A DNA stretch of 64,000 bases from Acinetobacter suaedae (lineage in GTDB: Bacteria; Pseudomonadota; Gammaproteobacteria; Pseudomonadales; Moraxellaceae), in NCBI RefSeq assembly GCF_008630915.1, contig NZ_CP043909.1, forward strand, positions 744,001-808,000, read 5' to 3'. Within the stretch, counting starts at the first letter, position 1. Every line of letters starts with the position of its first letter. This document shows, piece after piece, positions 8,796 through 18,799 of the stretch. The notes beneath the pieces were generated by a model, which saw only the letters and a list, made by a program, of their open reading frames with translations, was not told the origin of the DNA and made no database searches. Position numbers and translations under genes: made by a program.

Positions 8796-10529
8796 ATGCT
8801 GACTTATTTCTTAATGGCATGTGTTATGTGGGAATTCATTTCCGTATTTATTCTTGCAATGGTTTTCGCTTATCCACTTGGACGCTATCTTGCAGATGTA
8901 ATGCAAGCTCAACCCATGAAAAGCGATCTTATTTTTAAATGGATAGAACGACCAATTTATGCAGTTTTAGGTGTGAAGCAAGTCGGTATGAATTGGCGGC
9001 AATATCTTGGCGCTTTTATCATCAGTAATGTTTTGCTCTTAGCCACAAGTGTTGCAATCTTGATGACACAGGCTCGGTTGCCATTAAATCTAGATCATAT
9101 CCCTAACATGAATTGGGATTTGGCGTTACACACCAGCATTTCATTTTTGACCAATACCAATCAGCAGCATTATTCAGGTCAAGCTCAATTGTCTTATTTG
9201 TCGCAAATGACAGTGATCGTTGGTTTGCAATATTTATCTCCAATTATGGGGTTGGCTTTGTTAACAGCCATGTTAAGAGCTTTATTTTTGCAATCCAAAG
9301 ATCAAACTTTGGAAAATGTTGAACCTAAAAATGCGTCACAAATTAATCTTGGAAATTATTGGATGGACATCATCCGTCCATTGTTCCGATTCTTTATTCC
9401 TTTGGGTTTGTTTTTTTCTCTATTGCTGACATTTCAAGGTGTGCCATCAACACTTTCTGCTGGTCCAACCGTCCAAGTTTTGGATCAAGCAGTAGAAGTA
9501 CAAACACAACATATTCCACTTGGACCTGTTGCACCAATGGTCGCGATCAAGCAATTAGGGAGTAATGGTGGTGGTTGGTATGGTCCTAACAGTAGTGTGC
9601 CTTTAGAAAATCCAACGCCATTATCCAATGTGTTAGAGATGCTTGCGATCTTACTGATCCCAATGTCTGTGGTGTTTATGCTTGGTCGCTTTATCCAACG
9701 CAAAAAATTGATGTGGATGATTTTGGGGACCATGTTGTTGATGTCATTGGCTTCTACTTTATTCACTTTGTGGACTGAAAAATCCTCTTTGATTCCTAAT
9801 ATTGCATTAATGGAAGGTAAAGAAGTCCGTTTCGGAGCTGAAGCCTCTGCATTGTGGGGGAGTTTAACCACACAGGTGAATAATGGTTCGGTCAATATGA
9901 TGCATGACTCAGCTTCACCATTAACGGGTTTGGTTGAGCTATCCAATATGCTGATCAATGCCATTTGGGGTGGGATTGGTTGTGGTTTATTACAGTTCTT
10001 TATTTATCTATTTTTAGCCGTATTTATCGCAGGTTTAATGACAGGCCGTACGCCTGAGTTATTTGGGCGAAAAATTGAAGTTACTGAAATTAAGTTATTG
10101 GCACTGGTCATTCTTTTACAACCTGTGGTGATTCTTGGTTTGACTGCGATCGCTATCGCTTTTCCATCTTTAACAGGTAATTCGAATCCTGCATCGCATG
10201 CTATTAGCCAAGTCTTTTATGAATATGTGTCTGCGTTTGCCAATAATGGTTCTGGTTTTGAAGGCTTAGCCGACAACACTTTATGGTGGAATCTCAGCGC
10301 CAGTGTTGCGTTATTAGCAGGTCGTTATAGCGTGTTGATCATTCCCGTTTTAATTGCAGTCAGTTTGGCAACTAAACCTAAAGCAGATGAGACTAAGGGT
10401 TCATTACAGATTGAATCGCCTACATTTGCACTGACTTTAATCGGAATTGTACTGATTTTAACGCTTTTGCAATTTATGCCAGTGTTGGTGATTGGACCAA
10501 TTGCTGATTATTTATCTGTAAAGATCTAG
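8796..10529 (+). CDS. kdpA: Potassium-transporting ATPase, subunit KdpA
   Basis: The potassium-selective channel-like subunit of the Kdp P-type ATPase, 577 residues if the first ATG is used, inner membrane, with about ten hydrophobic segments. Typical family stretches are visible: PLGRYLADV near the N-terminus, [13 protein letters not shown] (first filter loop), [21 protein letters not shown] (second) and [11 protein letters not shown] (late filter loop). The start is uncertain: ATGs at 8796, 8814 and 8826 all give a plausible N-terminus and none has a clear Shine-Dalgarno sequence. It begins an operon kdpABCDE with gaps of about 8-15 bases. Confidence 0.95.
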   Translation: MLTYFLMACVMWEFISVFILAMVFAYPLGRYLADVMQAQPMKSDLIFKWIERPIYAVLGVKQVGMNWRQYLGAFIISNVLLLATSVAILMTQARLPLNLDHIPNMNWDLALHTSISFLTNTNQQHYSGQAQLSYLSQMTVIVGLQYLSPIMGLALLTAMLRALFLQSKDQTLENVEPKNASQINLGNYWMDIIRPLFRFFIPLGLFFSLLLTFQGVPSTLSAGPTVQVLDQAVEVQTQHIPLGPVAPMVAIKQLGSNGGGWYGPNSSVPLENPTPLSNVLEMLAILLIPMSVVFMLGRFIQRKKLMWMILGTMLLMSLASTLFTLWTEKSSLIPNIALMEGKEVRFGAEASALWGSLTTQVNNGSVNMMHDSASPLTGLVELSNMLINAIWGGIGCGLLQFFIYLFLAVFIAGLMTGRTPELFGRKIEVTEIKLLALVILLQPVVILGLTAIAIAFPSLTGNSNPASHAISQVFYEYVSAFANNGSGFEGLADNTLWWNLSASVALLAGRYSVLIIPVLIAVSLATKPKADETKGSLQIESPTFALTLIGIVLILTLLQFMPVLVIGPIADYLSVKI

Positions 10530-10542
10530 TGGAGCAAGTACC

Positions 10543-12552
10543 ATGAATCACTCTAATGCGACACAAATGGATATCTTGAATAAAGAAATTATTCAGCAAA
10601 CCTTTTATAAGTTATTACCACAGCATGCCTTTAAAAATCCTGTGATGGCATGTGTATGGATTGGAACGGTGTTAACCATCGTGGCAACGTTGATGGGTAG
10701 CACCAGTTTTGGATTTGGTATTTTACTAAGCTTGATCTTACTAGTAACCGTTTTGTTTGCCAATTATGCAGAAGCAGTGGCAGAAGCTAAAGGGCGTGGA
10801 CAGGCATCTTCTTTACGCCAAGCCCGTGAAAACTTAATGGCAAATAAAATTGCTGATCTAAATGCTACGCCAACTGTGATTTCTGCCAACTTATTAAAAA
10901 AAGATGATTTAGTGATCATCAAAGCAGGTGAAATCGTGCCTGCAGATGGTGAAATCATTCAAGGTTTTGCCACCATTAATGAGTCGGCGGTGACAGGTGA
11001 ATCTGCGCCTGTATTACGTGAGGCCAATACGGATCGGTCAGGTGTGATTGGCGGTACCAAGGTTTTATCCGATCAAATTATTGTTCGTGTCAGTAATGAG
11101 GCAGGCAATAGTTTCTTAGATCGAATGATTGCCTTGGTTGAAGGTGCAAATCGTCAAAAAACACCGAATGAAATTGCACTCAGTATTTTGCTGAACATCA
11201 TGACCATTACTTTTATTGTTGTGGTTGCCACATTACCGTTTATTGGTTCTATGGTGGGAATCAAAATCAGTCTTGTAATGTTGATTGCATTATTGGTCTG
11301 TCTCATTCCAACAACGATTGGCGGCTTGTTACCTGCGATTGGGATTGCAGGGATGAACAGAGCCTTAAAAGCCAATGTGTTGGCGAAATCAGGTAAGGCA
11401 GTTGAGGTTGCAGGTGATATTGATGTGTTGCTGTTAGATAAAACAGGCACGATTACCTATGGTGATCGTCAAGCAACGGTCTTTTATCCTTTAACGGGTG
11501 TGAGTCCGAGTGAATTGCGTCAAGCAGCAATGCTAGCGTCTTTTGCTGATCCAACCCCTGAGGGTAAGTCAGTGGTGAGTTTAGCTAAAGAAATGGGAGA
11601 AAATATCCATGAATCTAAAGATGCTGAATTTATTCAGTTCAGTGCTTCAACACGCTTATCAGGGGTAAATTTAGCTTCTGGAGATCAGATTCGTAAAGGG
11701 GCAGTAGATGCGATTCTTAAATTCACCAATCAAACTATTAAAAATAATATTGAATTGAATGTTTGTGTTGAGCATGTTGCCTCAAAAGGTGCAACGCCAT
11801 TGGTTGTCGCACTGAGTGATAGAATTTTAGGTGTAATTGAACTCTCCGATGTGATTAAGCAAGGCATTAAAGAGCGTTTTGCATTGTTGAGAGAGATGGG
11901 GATTAAAACCATCATGGTTACGGGTGATAATCCTTTGACCGCAGCCGCAATTGCTGCCGAAGCAGGCGTGGATGATTATATTGCTGAAGCTCGACCAGAA
12001 GATAAATTGGCTTGTATTCGTAAAGAGCAAGCCGCAGGGAAATTGGTGGCGATGGTTGGAGATGGAACCAATGATGCACCCGCTTTGGCGCAAGCCGATA
12101 TTGGTTTAGCCATGAACTCTGGTACGCAAGCTGCGAAAGAAGCGGGGAATATGGTTGATCTGGACTCTGATCCAACCAAACTGCTTGATGTTGTGGAGAT
12201 TGGGAAACAGCAGTTAATTACTCGCGGTGCCTTAACCACATTCTCTTTAGCAAATGATGTCTCTAAATATTTTGTGATTTTGCCTGCATTATTCGCCGTT
12301 GCGATTCCTCAGCTTGATGCCTTGAATATTTTGCAGTTGGGTAGTCCAAGCAGTGCCGTGATTTCTGCATTGATTTTTAATGCACTGATCATTCCGATGT
12401 TGATTCCTTTAGCGCTGAAAGGAGTGCAATTTAAACCTGCCAGTGCGTTGCAATTGTTGCGTCGTAATATGCTGATTTATGGTGTAGGTGGCGTGGTTTT
12501 TCCGTTTATTGCCATTAAATTGATTGACCTTGTTGTGTCGTTGTGGATTTAG
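10543..12552 (+). CDS. kdpB: Potassium-transporting ATPase, ATP-binding subunit KdpB
   Basis: The catalytic P-type ATPase subunit (669 residues) that hydrolyses ATP and drives potassium import through KdpA. The phosphorylation motif DKTGT is present with the aspartate at residue 299. The actuator motif TGES, the hinge motif [12 protein letters not shown] and the nucleotide-domain motif KGA are also visible. Membrane helices flank the soluble loop. It follows kdpA by 13 bases with GGAGC before the ATG. Length and motifs are complete. Confidence 0.97.
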   Translation: MNHSNATQMDILNKEIIQQTFYKLLPQHAFKNPVMACVWIGTVLTIVATLMGSTSFGFGILLSLILLVTVLFANYAEAVAEAKGRGQASSLRQARENLMANKIADLNATPTVISANLLKKDDLVIIKAGEIVPADGEIIQGFATINESAVTGESAPVLREANTDRSGVIGGTKVLSDQIIVRVSNEAGNSFLDRMIALVEGANRQKTPNEIALSILLNIMTITFIVVVATLPFIGSMVGIKISLVMLIALLVCLIPTTIGGLLPAIGIAGMNRALKANVLAKSGKAVEVAGDIDVLLLDKTGTITYGDRQATVFYPLTGVSPSELRQAAMLASFADPTPEGKSVVSLAKEMGENIHESKDAEFIQFSASTRLSGVNLASGDQIRKGAVDAILKFTNQTIKNNIELNVCVEHVASKGATPLVVALSDRILGVIELSDVIKQGIKERFALLREMGIKTIMVTGDNPLTAAAIAAEAGVDDYIAEARPEDKLACIRKEQAAGKLVAMVGDGTNDAPALAQADIGLAMNSGTQAAKEAGNMVDLDSDPTKLLDVVEIGKQQLITRGALTTFSLANDVSKYFVILPALFAVAIPQLDALNILQLGSPSSAVISALIFNALIIPMLIPLALKGVQFKPASALQLLRRNMLIYGVGGVVFPFIAIKLIDLVVSLWI

Positions 12553-12561
12553 GAGTACATC

Positions 12562-13173
12562 ATGAATACATTAGAAAATTTTCCGCTATCTTCTGAGCCA
12601 CAACTACTCTTTCGTTCTAGTTTTGGTTTAATTGTGGTTGGATTTCTGATTGCAGGCGTATTGTATTGCAGTGTGAGTGTATCTTTGGCCCAGTTATTAT
12701 TTCCAAAGCAAGCCAATGGTAGTGTCATCGAGTTAAATGAAAAAATGGTGGGTTCTGCATTGGTTGGACAAGCTTTTGTGAGTGATTACTACTTTCACGC
12801 TCGCCCAAGTGCCATCGCGTATGATGCGGATGCGGTTGGGGGAAGTAATTTGGCACTCTCCAATCCTGAATTACAACAACAGATTCAGGAGCGAGTGATT
12901 CAATTTGCAGACAAAAATGGAATTTCAGTGCAGCAAGTTCCACATGATATGGTAACTGCATCAGGAAGTGGAATTGATCCAGACATTTCACCTCAAAGTG
13001 CCTTATTACAAGTGAAACGGGTAGCGCAACAACGCCACTTGTCAGAGCAACAGGTTCGAGCGTTGGTCCAACAGCATATTCAACCGGCTCAATTGGGAAT
13101 ATATGGAAAGGCACGGGTCAATGTGCTTCAACTGAACTTAGCTTTAGATCAAATATCATCAACTTCACGTTGA
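12562..13173 (+). CDS. kdpC: Potassium-transporting ATPase, subunit KdpC
   Basis: The single-span accessory subunit (203 residues) that stabilises the KdpB-ATP interaction. There is one N-terminal membrane helix at about residues 18-42, then the family signature GSALVGQAF-x-x-x-YYFHARPSA and, later, ASGSGIDPDISPQSALLQVKR. The C-terminal VNVLQLNLALD is also characteristic. It begins 9 bases after the kdpB stop with GGAG upstream. Nothing unusual. Confidence 0.96.
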   Translation: MNTLENFPLSSEPQLLFRSSFGLIVVGFLIAGVLYCSVSVSLAQLLFPKQANGSVIELNEKMVGSALVGQAFVSDYYFHARPSAIAYDADAVGGSNLALSNPELQQQIQERVIQFADKNGISVQQVPHDMVTASGSGIDPDISPQSALLQVKRVAQQRHLSEQQVRALVQQHIQPAQLGIYGKARVNVLQLNLALDQISSTSR

Positions 13174-13186
13174 TAGAGCTTAGCCT

Positions 13187-15823
13187 ATGCAGATCGATCG
13201 AAATAACAAAGCAGATGCATGGTTGGCGCATAGCCAACGTGAGCAATCTGGGCGTCTGACCATTTTCTTGGGTGCAGCACCAGGCGTAGGTAAAACCTAT
13301 GCCATGCTCACTCGAGCACATGAGTTAATGCAGCAAGGGCATCATGTGGTGGTGGGCGTGGTTGAAACACATGGTCGAGCTGATACGCAGGCTTTGATAC
13401 ATGGGTTAAATGTGATTCCGAGAAAAAGTGTTGAGTATCAAGGACGTTTTTTGGATGAAATGGATCTAGACCAAATTCTCAAACTGAAGCCGGAAATCGT
13501 GTTGGTGGATGAGTTGGCGCATCGCAATGTACCAACGAGTCGGCATGAGTATCGTTGGCAAGATGTGAATGAACTGCTTGATGCAGGGATTAATGTATAC
13601 AGCACTTTAAATATTCAGCATCTCGAAAGTTTGAATGATGTGGTCTATCAAATTACGGGCATTCGGGTAACAGAAACAGTGCCTGATGTTTTATTGAAAA
13701 GATTAAAAGATATTCGGCTGGTCGATCTTCCTGTACCTGAACTATTGGAGCGTATGAATCATGGCAAAATTTATTTAGCTGATGTCGCTCCACATGCCTT
13801 GCAAGGTTTTTTTAAACCAGCCAATTTAACCGCTTTACGTGATCTTGCGATTCAAACGGTTGCAGGGCAAGTCGATATTGATTATCGAGAGAAATTTGTA
13901 GCTCAAGGTCAAATTATTCCGATTCAAAATCATATTATGTTGGCGATTGACGGTACCGAGTTTTCGGAAGACTTAGTCCGTCGCGCACATCGAATTGCAG
14001 AAAGACGCAATGCGACGTGGAGTGTGATTTCAATTCAAAAAAGCAAAATTGAAAATACTCAGACTTTTGCAGTGAGCAAAGCATTCAACCTAGCGCGTAA
14101 GCTCGGTGCTGATACCCATTTACTCTATAGCAATCATATTGCAGCTACAATTTTACAGGCAGCATATGATTGTGGCGCATCCAATATTTTATTGGGTAAA
14201 AGCCCACAAAAATCATTTTGGCAACGTTTGTTTTCAGATCATATTGCGGATCAACTTTTAGAAAAACAGCATCCCTTTGAGATTACTTTTGTTCAACCGC
14301 TAAAAACCAAACAGCAGGATAGGAAAAAGTCTTTAGATGATTCGTCAGAGCGAGGACTTGATCTTCATCAACGTGAAGTGATTGAAAGTAGTTTAATCAT
14401 ACTTGCTGGATTCACCGTGGCAGCGGTCAGTGATCGTTTCATCGGTTATAGTGATCTCGCTTTAATCTTTATTATCACCGTACTTTTGGTCGCCATTCGG
14501 GCAAAGATGCTGATTACCATTACCAGCGTATTGATTTGTTTTCTTTTATATAACTATTTTTTTATCGAACCTCGGTACACATTTTTGATCAGTGCAGAGC
14601 GTGGGGTGATTACGATCATCACCTTTATCATTTCAGCACTTTTGGTGGGACGGTTAGCAAATCAGTTACGCGCTCAAGTGCTGAGCTTACGAGCTGCGAA
14701 CTCAGCATCACTTCAATTGCAAGAGTTAGAGCGGAAGTTATCGATTTGTGTTGATATTGAACAAGTTTTAAATATCACGAAGTTACATTTGGAAAGTGCA
14801 TTGAATGTACAAGTCTGGCTAAGTGTTGGTGATCAAGAGGTGGGAGAGAGATCTGTTCTCAGCGATAAAGATCAAATCGCAGCAGATTGGACACAAAAGA
14901 ATGCTAAACCCTGTGGACGTTTCACCAATACTTTAACAAATTCAGAATGGTGGTTTAACCCAATCCACCCCATTGAAGGATGTGGCGTAATTGCTATTCG
15001 CTTTAGTCCAAAACTACACACCATTAGTTTTGCGCAACAACGTTTGGTTGAGTTGATGATCGAAGATATTGCACAAACGCTTTCCCGTATTCAACTTTCC
15101 TTACAATTGGAAAATTCAAGAGTGGTGGCTGAAACAGAAAAATTGCGTTCAGCTTTACTTTCATCGGTATCACATGATTTACGTTCGCCGTTGGCTGCGA
15201 TGATTGGTTCAGCAGATACGCTCAAATATTATGGCGAGCAAATGCCTAAAACAGATCGTGATGAGTTATTAGATACCATTCATATAGAAGGTGAGCGCTT
15301 AGATCGCTATATCCAAAACCTTTTGGATATGACCCGTTTGGGACATCAAGGCTTAACGCTCAGTCGAGCTTGGATTGGTGTGGATGAATTAATTGGCTCC
15401 GCCACTGAACGTCTGAAACGTTATCAACCTCAAGTCAAAATTCAGGTTCAGTTAGCAGAAGATCTGCCCCAATTGTATGTCCATCCTGCTTTAATTGAGC
15501 AAGCCATATTTAATGTATTGGAAAATGCAGCAAAGTTTTCACCCGAAGATATTCCTATCGAGGTAAATATCCAGCAACAAGAAGCCTTGTTACAAATCGA
15601 GATCGAAGATCAAGGTATTGGGATTCCTGAAAATGAACGAGAACAGATTTTTGATATGTTCTATACCATGCAAAGAGGTGATCGGGGTAAGACAGGAACA
15701 GGCCTTGGCCTTTCGATAGTAAAAGCGATTATCGGTGCACATATGGGGTCGATAGAAGCATTGAGCGGCAAGCATGGTCAAGGCACTTTAATTAGAATAC
15801 GATTACCATTACATCAGGATTAA
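13187..15823 (+). CDS. kdpD: Kdp sensor histidine kinase KdpD
   Basis: Potassium/osmotic sensor kinase of 878 residues that phosphorylates KdpE. The N-terminal KdpD domain has the Walker A motif GAAPGVGKT (about residues 28-36) and Walker B-like VLVDELAHRN. A USP-like domain follows (about 245-375). Four membrane helices lie at about 395-495, then a GAF-like region, the H box SSVSHDLRSPL (H663) and ATPase boxes NVLENAAKFS, DQGIGIP and GTGLGLSIV. The full-length architecture matches canonical KdpD. Some kdp operons lack the sensor genes; here they are present and in operon order. Confidence 0.96.
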   Translation: MQIDRNNKADAWLAHSQREQSGRLTIFLGAAPGVGKTYAMLTRAHELMQQGHHVVVGVVETHGRADTQALIHGLNVIPRKSVEYQGRFLDEMDLDQILKLKPEIVLVDELAHRNVPTSRHEYRWQDVNELLDAGINVYSTLNIQHLESLNDVVYQITGIRVTETVPDVLLKRLKDIRLVDLPVPELLERMNHGKIYLADVAPHALQGFFKPANLTALRDLAIQTVAGQVDIDYREKFVAQGQIIPIQNHIMLAIDGTEFSEDLVRRAHRIAERRNATWSVISIQKSKIENTQTFAVSKAFNLARKLGADTHLLYSNHIAATILQAAYDCGASNILLGKSPQKSFWQRLFSDHIADQLLEKQHPFEITFVQPLKTKQQDRKKSLDDSSERGLDLHQREVIESSLIILAGFTVAAVSDRFIGYSDLALIFIITVLLVAIRAKMLITITSVLICFLLYNYFFIEPRYTFLISAERGVITIITFIISALLVGRLANQLRAQVLSLRAANSASLQLQELERKLSICVDIEQVLNITKLHLESALNVQVWLSVGDQEVGERSVLSDKDQIAADWTQKNAKPCGRFTNTLTNSEWWFNPIHPIEGCGVIAIRFSPKLHTISFAQQRLVELMIEDIAQTLSRIQLSLQLENSRVVAETEKLRSALLSSVSHDLRSPLAAMIGSADTLKYYGEQMPKTDRDELLDTIHIEGERLDRYIQNLLDMTRLGHQGLTLSRAWIGVDELIGSATERLKRYQPQVKIQVQLAEDLPQLYVHPALIEQAIFNVLENAAKFSPEDIPIEVNIQQQEALLQIEIEDQGIGIPENEREQIFDMFYTMQRGDRGKTGTGLGLSIVKAIIGAHMGSIEALSGKHGQGTLIRIRLPLHQD

Positions 15824-15832
15824 AATGATTTC

Positions 15833-16537
15833 ATGCCTCATACATTAAATACTCAAGCTTCAATTCTTATTATTGATGATGAACCACAAATTCGAAAATT
15901 CTTGGATATTGCTTTGCGTGCACAAGGTTATCGAGTCCAGGTGGCTGAAAATGGTATGAAGGGTTTAGAGATTTTAGCTACACGAGGCGCAGATCTTTTA
16001 ATTCTGGATTTGGGGTTGCCTGATATGGATGGTCATGACGTACTTAAAGAACTGCGTCAGTGGTCTGATGTTCCAGTCATTGTGCTTTCTGCTCGACCTG
16101 ATGAAAACCAAAAAATTAAATTACTGGATGCGGGGGCAAATGATTACGTTACCAAGCCTTTCAGTATTCAGGAACTCTGCGCGCGTATGCGTGTCTTGTT
16201 TCGTAATAAAGCGCCAACATTAGAGCAGAAGACAATGTTTAACGATGGGAAACTATTTGTTGATATTGCTGAACATATTGTTCGAGTTGAAAATGAAGAA
16301 ATCATTCTAACTAAAAAAGAATTACAGCTTTTGGCATTACTGATTCGCCACCAAGGAAAGATTGTTACCCAAAAACAAATCATGACTGAGCTATGGGGTG
16401 TTAGCCACGAAGAGGATACCCACTATCTCCGCATCTTAGTCAAAAAACTTCGAACCAAAATTGGAGATTCAGCACTCGCGCCATCTTATATTTTTACAAT
16501 TGCAGGTGTTGGATTACGTTTTTTAGATCCAGACTAA
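15833..16537 (+). CDS. kdpE: Kdp response regulator KdpE
   Basis: OmpR-family response regulator of 234 residues. The receiver domain occupies about residues 10-125, with acidic pair D15/D16 and phospho-acceptor D59 in LILDLGLPDMDG. A winged-helix DNA-binding domain follows (LTKKELQLLALLIRHQG to AGVGLRFLDPD). It activates kdpABC under potassium limitation or osmotic stress. It lies 9 bases after kdpD and ends the operon at a strong terminator. Confidence 0.96.
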   Translation: MPHTLNTQASILIIDDEPQIRKFLDIALRAQGYRVQVAENGMKGLEILATRGADLLILDLGLPDMDGHDVLKELRQWSDVPVIVLSARPDENQKIKLLDAGANDYVTKPFSIQELCARMRVLFRNKAPTLEQKTMFNDGKLFVDIAEHIVRVENEEIILTKKELQLLALLIRHQGKIVTQKQIMTELWGVSHEEDTHYLRILVKKLRTKIGDSALAPSYIFTIAGVGLRFLDPD

Positions 16538-16559
16538 GGAAATAGCTTGTTCAATCAAT

Positions 16560-16592
16560 TAAAAAAAGAGAGTTTTAAACTCTCTTTTTTTT
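16560..16592. terminator. Bidirectional terminator kdpE / aldehyde dehydrogenase
   Basis: A perfect stem (GAGAGTTT against AAACTCTC) is extended by seven A-T pairs on each side. It has T tracts on both strands and lies between convergent genes. Confidence 0.88.
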
Positions 16593-16598
16593 TCGATT

Positions 16599-18059
16599 TT
16601 ATTTGAGATTTGGGTCGCCTTTTTTCAAAAAGAAATGCAAAGCGAGTTTTTGTATCCATGTACCATAAGGTGGATAAAATAATTGGGTTGGGAAAAATCG
16701 ATGTCGAATAAAGACTGTTTTTGCATGTGAAAGTTCTCGGAAACCTTCTACACCATGATATGTGCCCATACCTGAGTTTCCAATACCGCCAAACGGTGCA
16801 TCATGGTTCACGACATGCCATCCCCAATCATTGATTGTGACGCCACCTGAATGCGTTTGTTTTAAGATATGATCGCGTTCATTGGCATCATGGGTAAAGC
16901 AATAAAGTGCCAATGGACGTTCACCTGCTTTGATATATGTAATCGCATCATCTATTGCATCATATGCAACTACCGGAAGAACTGGGCCAAATAACTCTTC
17001 TTTTAAAATCCGCATATCTGGTGTGCAATTTAAGACAATGTGTACAGGCATGCGACGCCCATCTTGGTCTGGAACATAGTCCCCGCATGTGATGATCTCT
17101 GCACCTTTTGCTTTAGCATCTTCAAGTATTTCGAGTAATCGTTTTAAATGCCGATCATTGACGATAGACGTGTAATTGGTATTTTTTGAAATATTATCGC
17201 CATACATCGATGAAAAATATGATTTACATTCTTCCACAAAGGCATTTATTTTTTCCTTCGGTACTAATGCATAATCAGGTGCAACACAAATTTGACCACA
17301 ATTGGTTGCTTTACCATGTAAGATTCGCATTGCTGCATCAGCCAAAGGATAGTGACGACTCACCAAAGCCGGTGATTTACCACCAAGTTCTAAGGTAACT
17401 GGAGTTAAGTTTTCTGCTGCGGCACGCATCACCACGCGGCCAATCGCTGGTGATCCAGTGAAAACAATATGGTTGAATGGAAGGGTTGTAAATAGTGAAG
17501 GGTCTGTGATTTCTTCACCAAAAATAGCAACTTCGTCTTCAGCGAAAACCTCAGCAAGCATGCGTTTCATGACCGCATTTGTTGCAGGGGTAATTTCTGG
17601 CAGTTTAACCATGACTCGATTACCTGCTGCAATCGCTGCGATTAATGGCCCTAACGCCAAATAAACGGGGAAATTCCAAGGCACAACGACGCCGACTACA
17701 CCTTTGGGTTGATATTGCACACGTAAATGGTTAGATAAAAATAGTAATTCTGTACGACGTTTGCTTGGGCGCATCCATTTACGTAAATGTCGAATTGCAT
17801 GTTCCGCTTCGAGTACTGAGCCAAGTAAATCTAATAGTTTTGATTCATCGATCGAGCGAGAGCTAAAGTCAGTATTGATTGCAGCAGCAATTACATCTTG
17901 ATAGCGAATAATTTGCTTTTTGAGGTTGAATAACTTACTGCGCCGTGTGTCTAAATCTGGGTAGGGTTGAGCAGCAAAAGCAGCAGATTGTTGAGCGAAA
18001 ATAGCATACATATGCTCGTGAGCAGGTGACTCAGATTGTTGTGAATGCGCTTGATTCAT
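16599..18059 (-). CDS. calB: Coniferyl-aldehyde-dehydrogenase-type NAD(P)-aldehyde dehydrogenase
   Basis: A class-3-like aldehyde dehydrogenase of 486 residues, cytosolic, oxidising aldehydes to acids with NAD(P). The cofactor/active-site stretch VTLELGGKSPALVS and the catalytic cysteine in NCGQICVAP (about C258) are present. The C-terminal part (FGGIGNSGMGTYHGVEGFRELSHAK) and the hydrophobic end resemble CalB-type coniferyl aldehyde dehydrogenases. Oxidation of coniferyl aldehyde gives ferulate, a precursor of vanillate, and the van locus lies 5 kb away, but fatty aldehydes are an equally possible substrate. The precise substrate is unproven. Confidence 0.8.
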   Translation of the reverse strand: MNQAHSQQSESPAHEHMYAIFAQQSAAFAAQPYPDLDTRRSKLFNLKKQIIRYQDVIAAAINTDFSSRSIDESKLLDLLGSVLEAEHAIRHLRKWMRPSKRRTELLFLSNHLRVQYQPKGVVGVVVPWNFPVYLALGPLIAAIAAGNRVMVKLPEITPATNAVMKRMLAEVFAEDEVAIFGEEITDPSLFTTLPFNHIVFTGSPAIGRVVMRAAAENLTPVTLELGGKSPALVSRHYPLADAAMRILHGKATNCGQICVAPDYALVPKEKINAFVEECKSYFSSMYGDNISKNTNYTSIVNDRHLKRLLEILEDAKAKGAEIITCGDYVPDQDGRRMPVHIVLNCTPDMRILKEELFGPVLPVVAYDAIDDAITYIKAGERPLALYCFTHDANERDHILKQTHSGGVTINDWGWHVVNHDAPFGGIGNSGMGTYHGVEGFRELSHAKTVFIRHRFFPTQLFYPPYGTWIQKLALHFFLKKGDPNLK

Positions 18060-18206
18060 ATTTTACCTTCTATGTTTTTATCTTTGATTTCAAGGAGTCT
18101 TAGTAATCTATATCTATCAAAGTATGTCGGTCAGTGCTGGATTCATAATTCTTTCATCAATTTTATATACATTGCGATCAAATAAGTGATCAAAGATTGA
18201 TGAGAG

Positions 18207-18761
18207 ATGATTTTGAACGATATAAATATTCATTTATTTCATAGTATCAATGCTTTTGCTTTACAAAATCCAATCTTAGATCAAATTGTGATCTTCTTGG
18301 CAAATGATTTAAACACAGTCTTTATTAGTTTTCTCGTGTTTTTGTTATTACTGCAATGGAAAGCCTATCATTTAATATTTGCAAAAACCCTGTTTATCGT
18401 ACTTATATCATTATTATTATGTGATTTAGTTGATTATTTTTATCATTCACCGCGGCCATTTCAACTCGGTTTAGGACATAAACTGATTGGTCATGGTTCA
18501 ACTTCTTCTTTTCCTAGCCAACATACATTAACGATTGTGATTATTGGGTGCTCGTACTTATTGGCAGGTTTTAAATTGATTGGTGGTCTTGGGTTAGTGT
18601 TTAGTCTAATCGTGGGATTATCACGTATTTTTGTGGGTGTTCATTTTCCTTTCGATATTATAGGAGCCTTTCTAATCGGTTTAATGTTGGTATTATTTGT
18701 GAATTATAGCTTACCAATATTAGCGTTGAGATTACGCAAGGCGATACCTTTGCTAAATTGA
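18207..18761 (+). CDS. PAP2-family phosphatase (possible undecaprenyl diphosphatase)
   Basis: An integral membrane phosphatase of 184 residues with five or six hydrophobic segments. The type-2 phosphatidic acid phosphatase motifs are visible: YHSPRPF (from the KxxxxxxRP motif; the usual lysine is not obvious, D at DYFYHSPRP), SFPSQHT (PSGH-type motif with Q for G) and SRIFVGVHFPFDIIG (SRxxxxxHxxxD). Size and motifs resemble BcrC-like undecaprenyl-pyrophosphate phosphatases, which recycle the peptidoglycan lipid carrier. The ATG at 18207 has only a weak GAGAG upstream. It is a single gene. Confidence 0.82.
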   Translation: MILNDINIHLFHSINAFALQNPILDQIVIFLANDLNTVFISFLVFLLLLQWKAYHLIFAKTLFIVLISLLLCDLVDYFYHSPRPFQLGLGHKLIGHGSTSSFPSQHTLTIVIIGCSYLLAGFKLIGGLGLVFSLIVGLSRIFVGVHFPFDIIGAFLIGLMLVLFVNYSLPILALRLRKAIPLLN

Positions 18762-18765
18762 AGCT

Positions 18766-18794
18766 AAAAAAACGGAGCAAATGCTCCGTTTTTT
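18766..18794. terminator. Bidirectional terminator PAP2 gene / HmuY-like gene
   Basis: The stem CGGAGCA / TGCTCCG with an AA loop is flanked by six A and six T bases, between convergent genes. Confidence 0.9.
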
Positions 18795-18799
18795 ATGGT

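Noticed and set aside
9485..9964. Antisense frame of 159 codons inside kdpA
   Set aside because: It lies fully opposite a gene with clear KdpA motifs; its composition is that of a shadow frame and it has no ribosome binding site.
12725..13114. Antisense frame of 129 codons inside kdpC
   Set aside because: kdpC is complete and motif-bearing on the plus strand; the antisense frame matches nothing I recognise.
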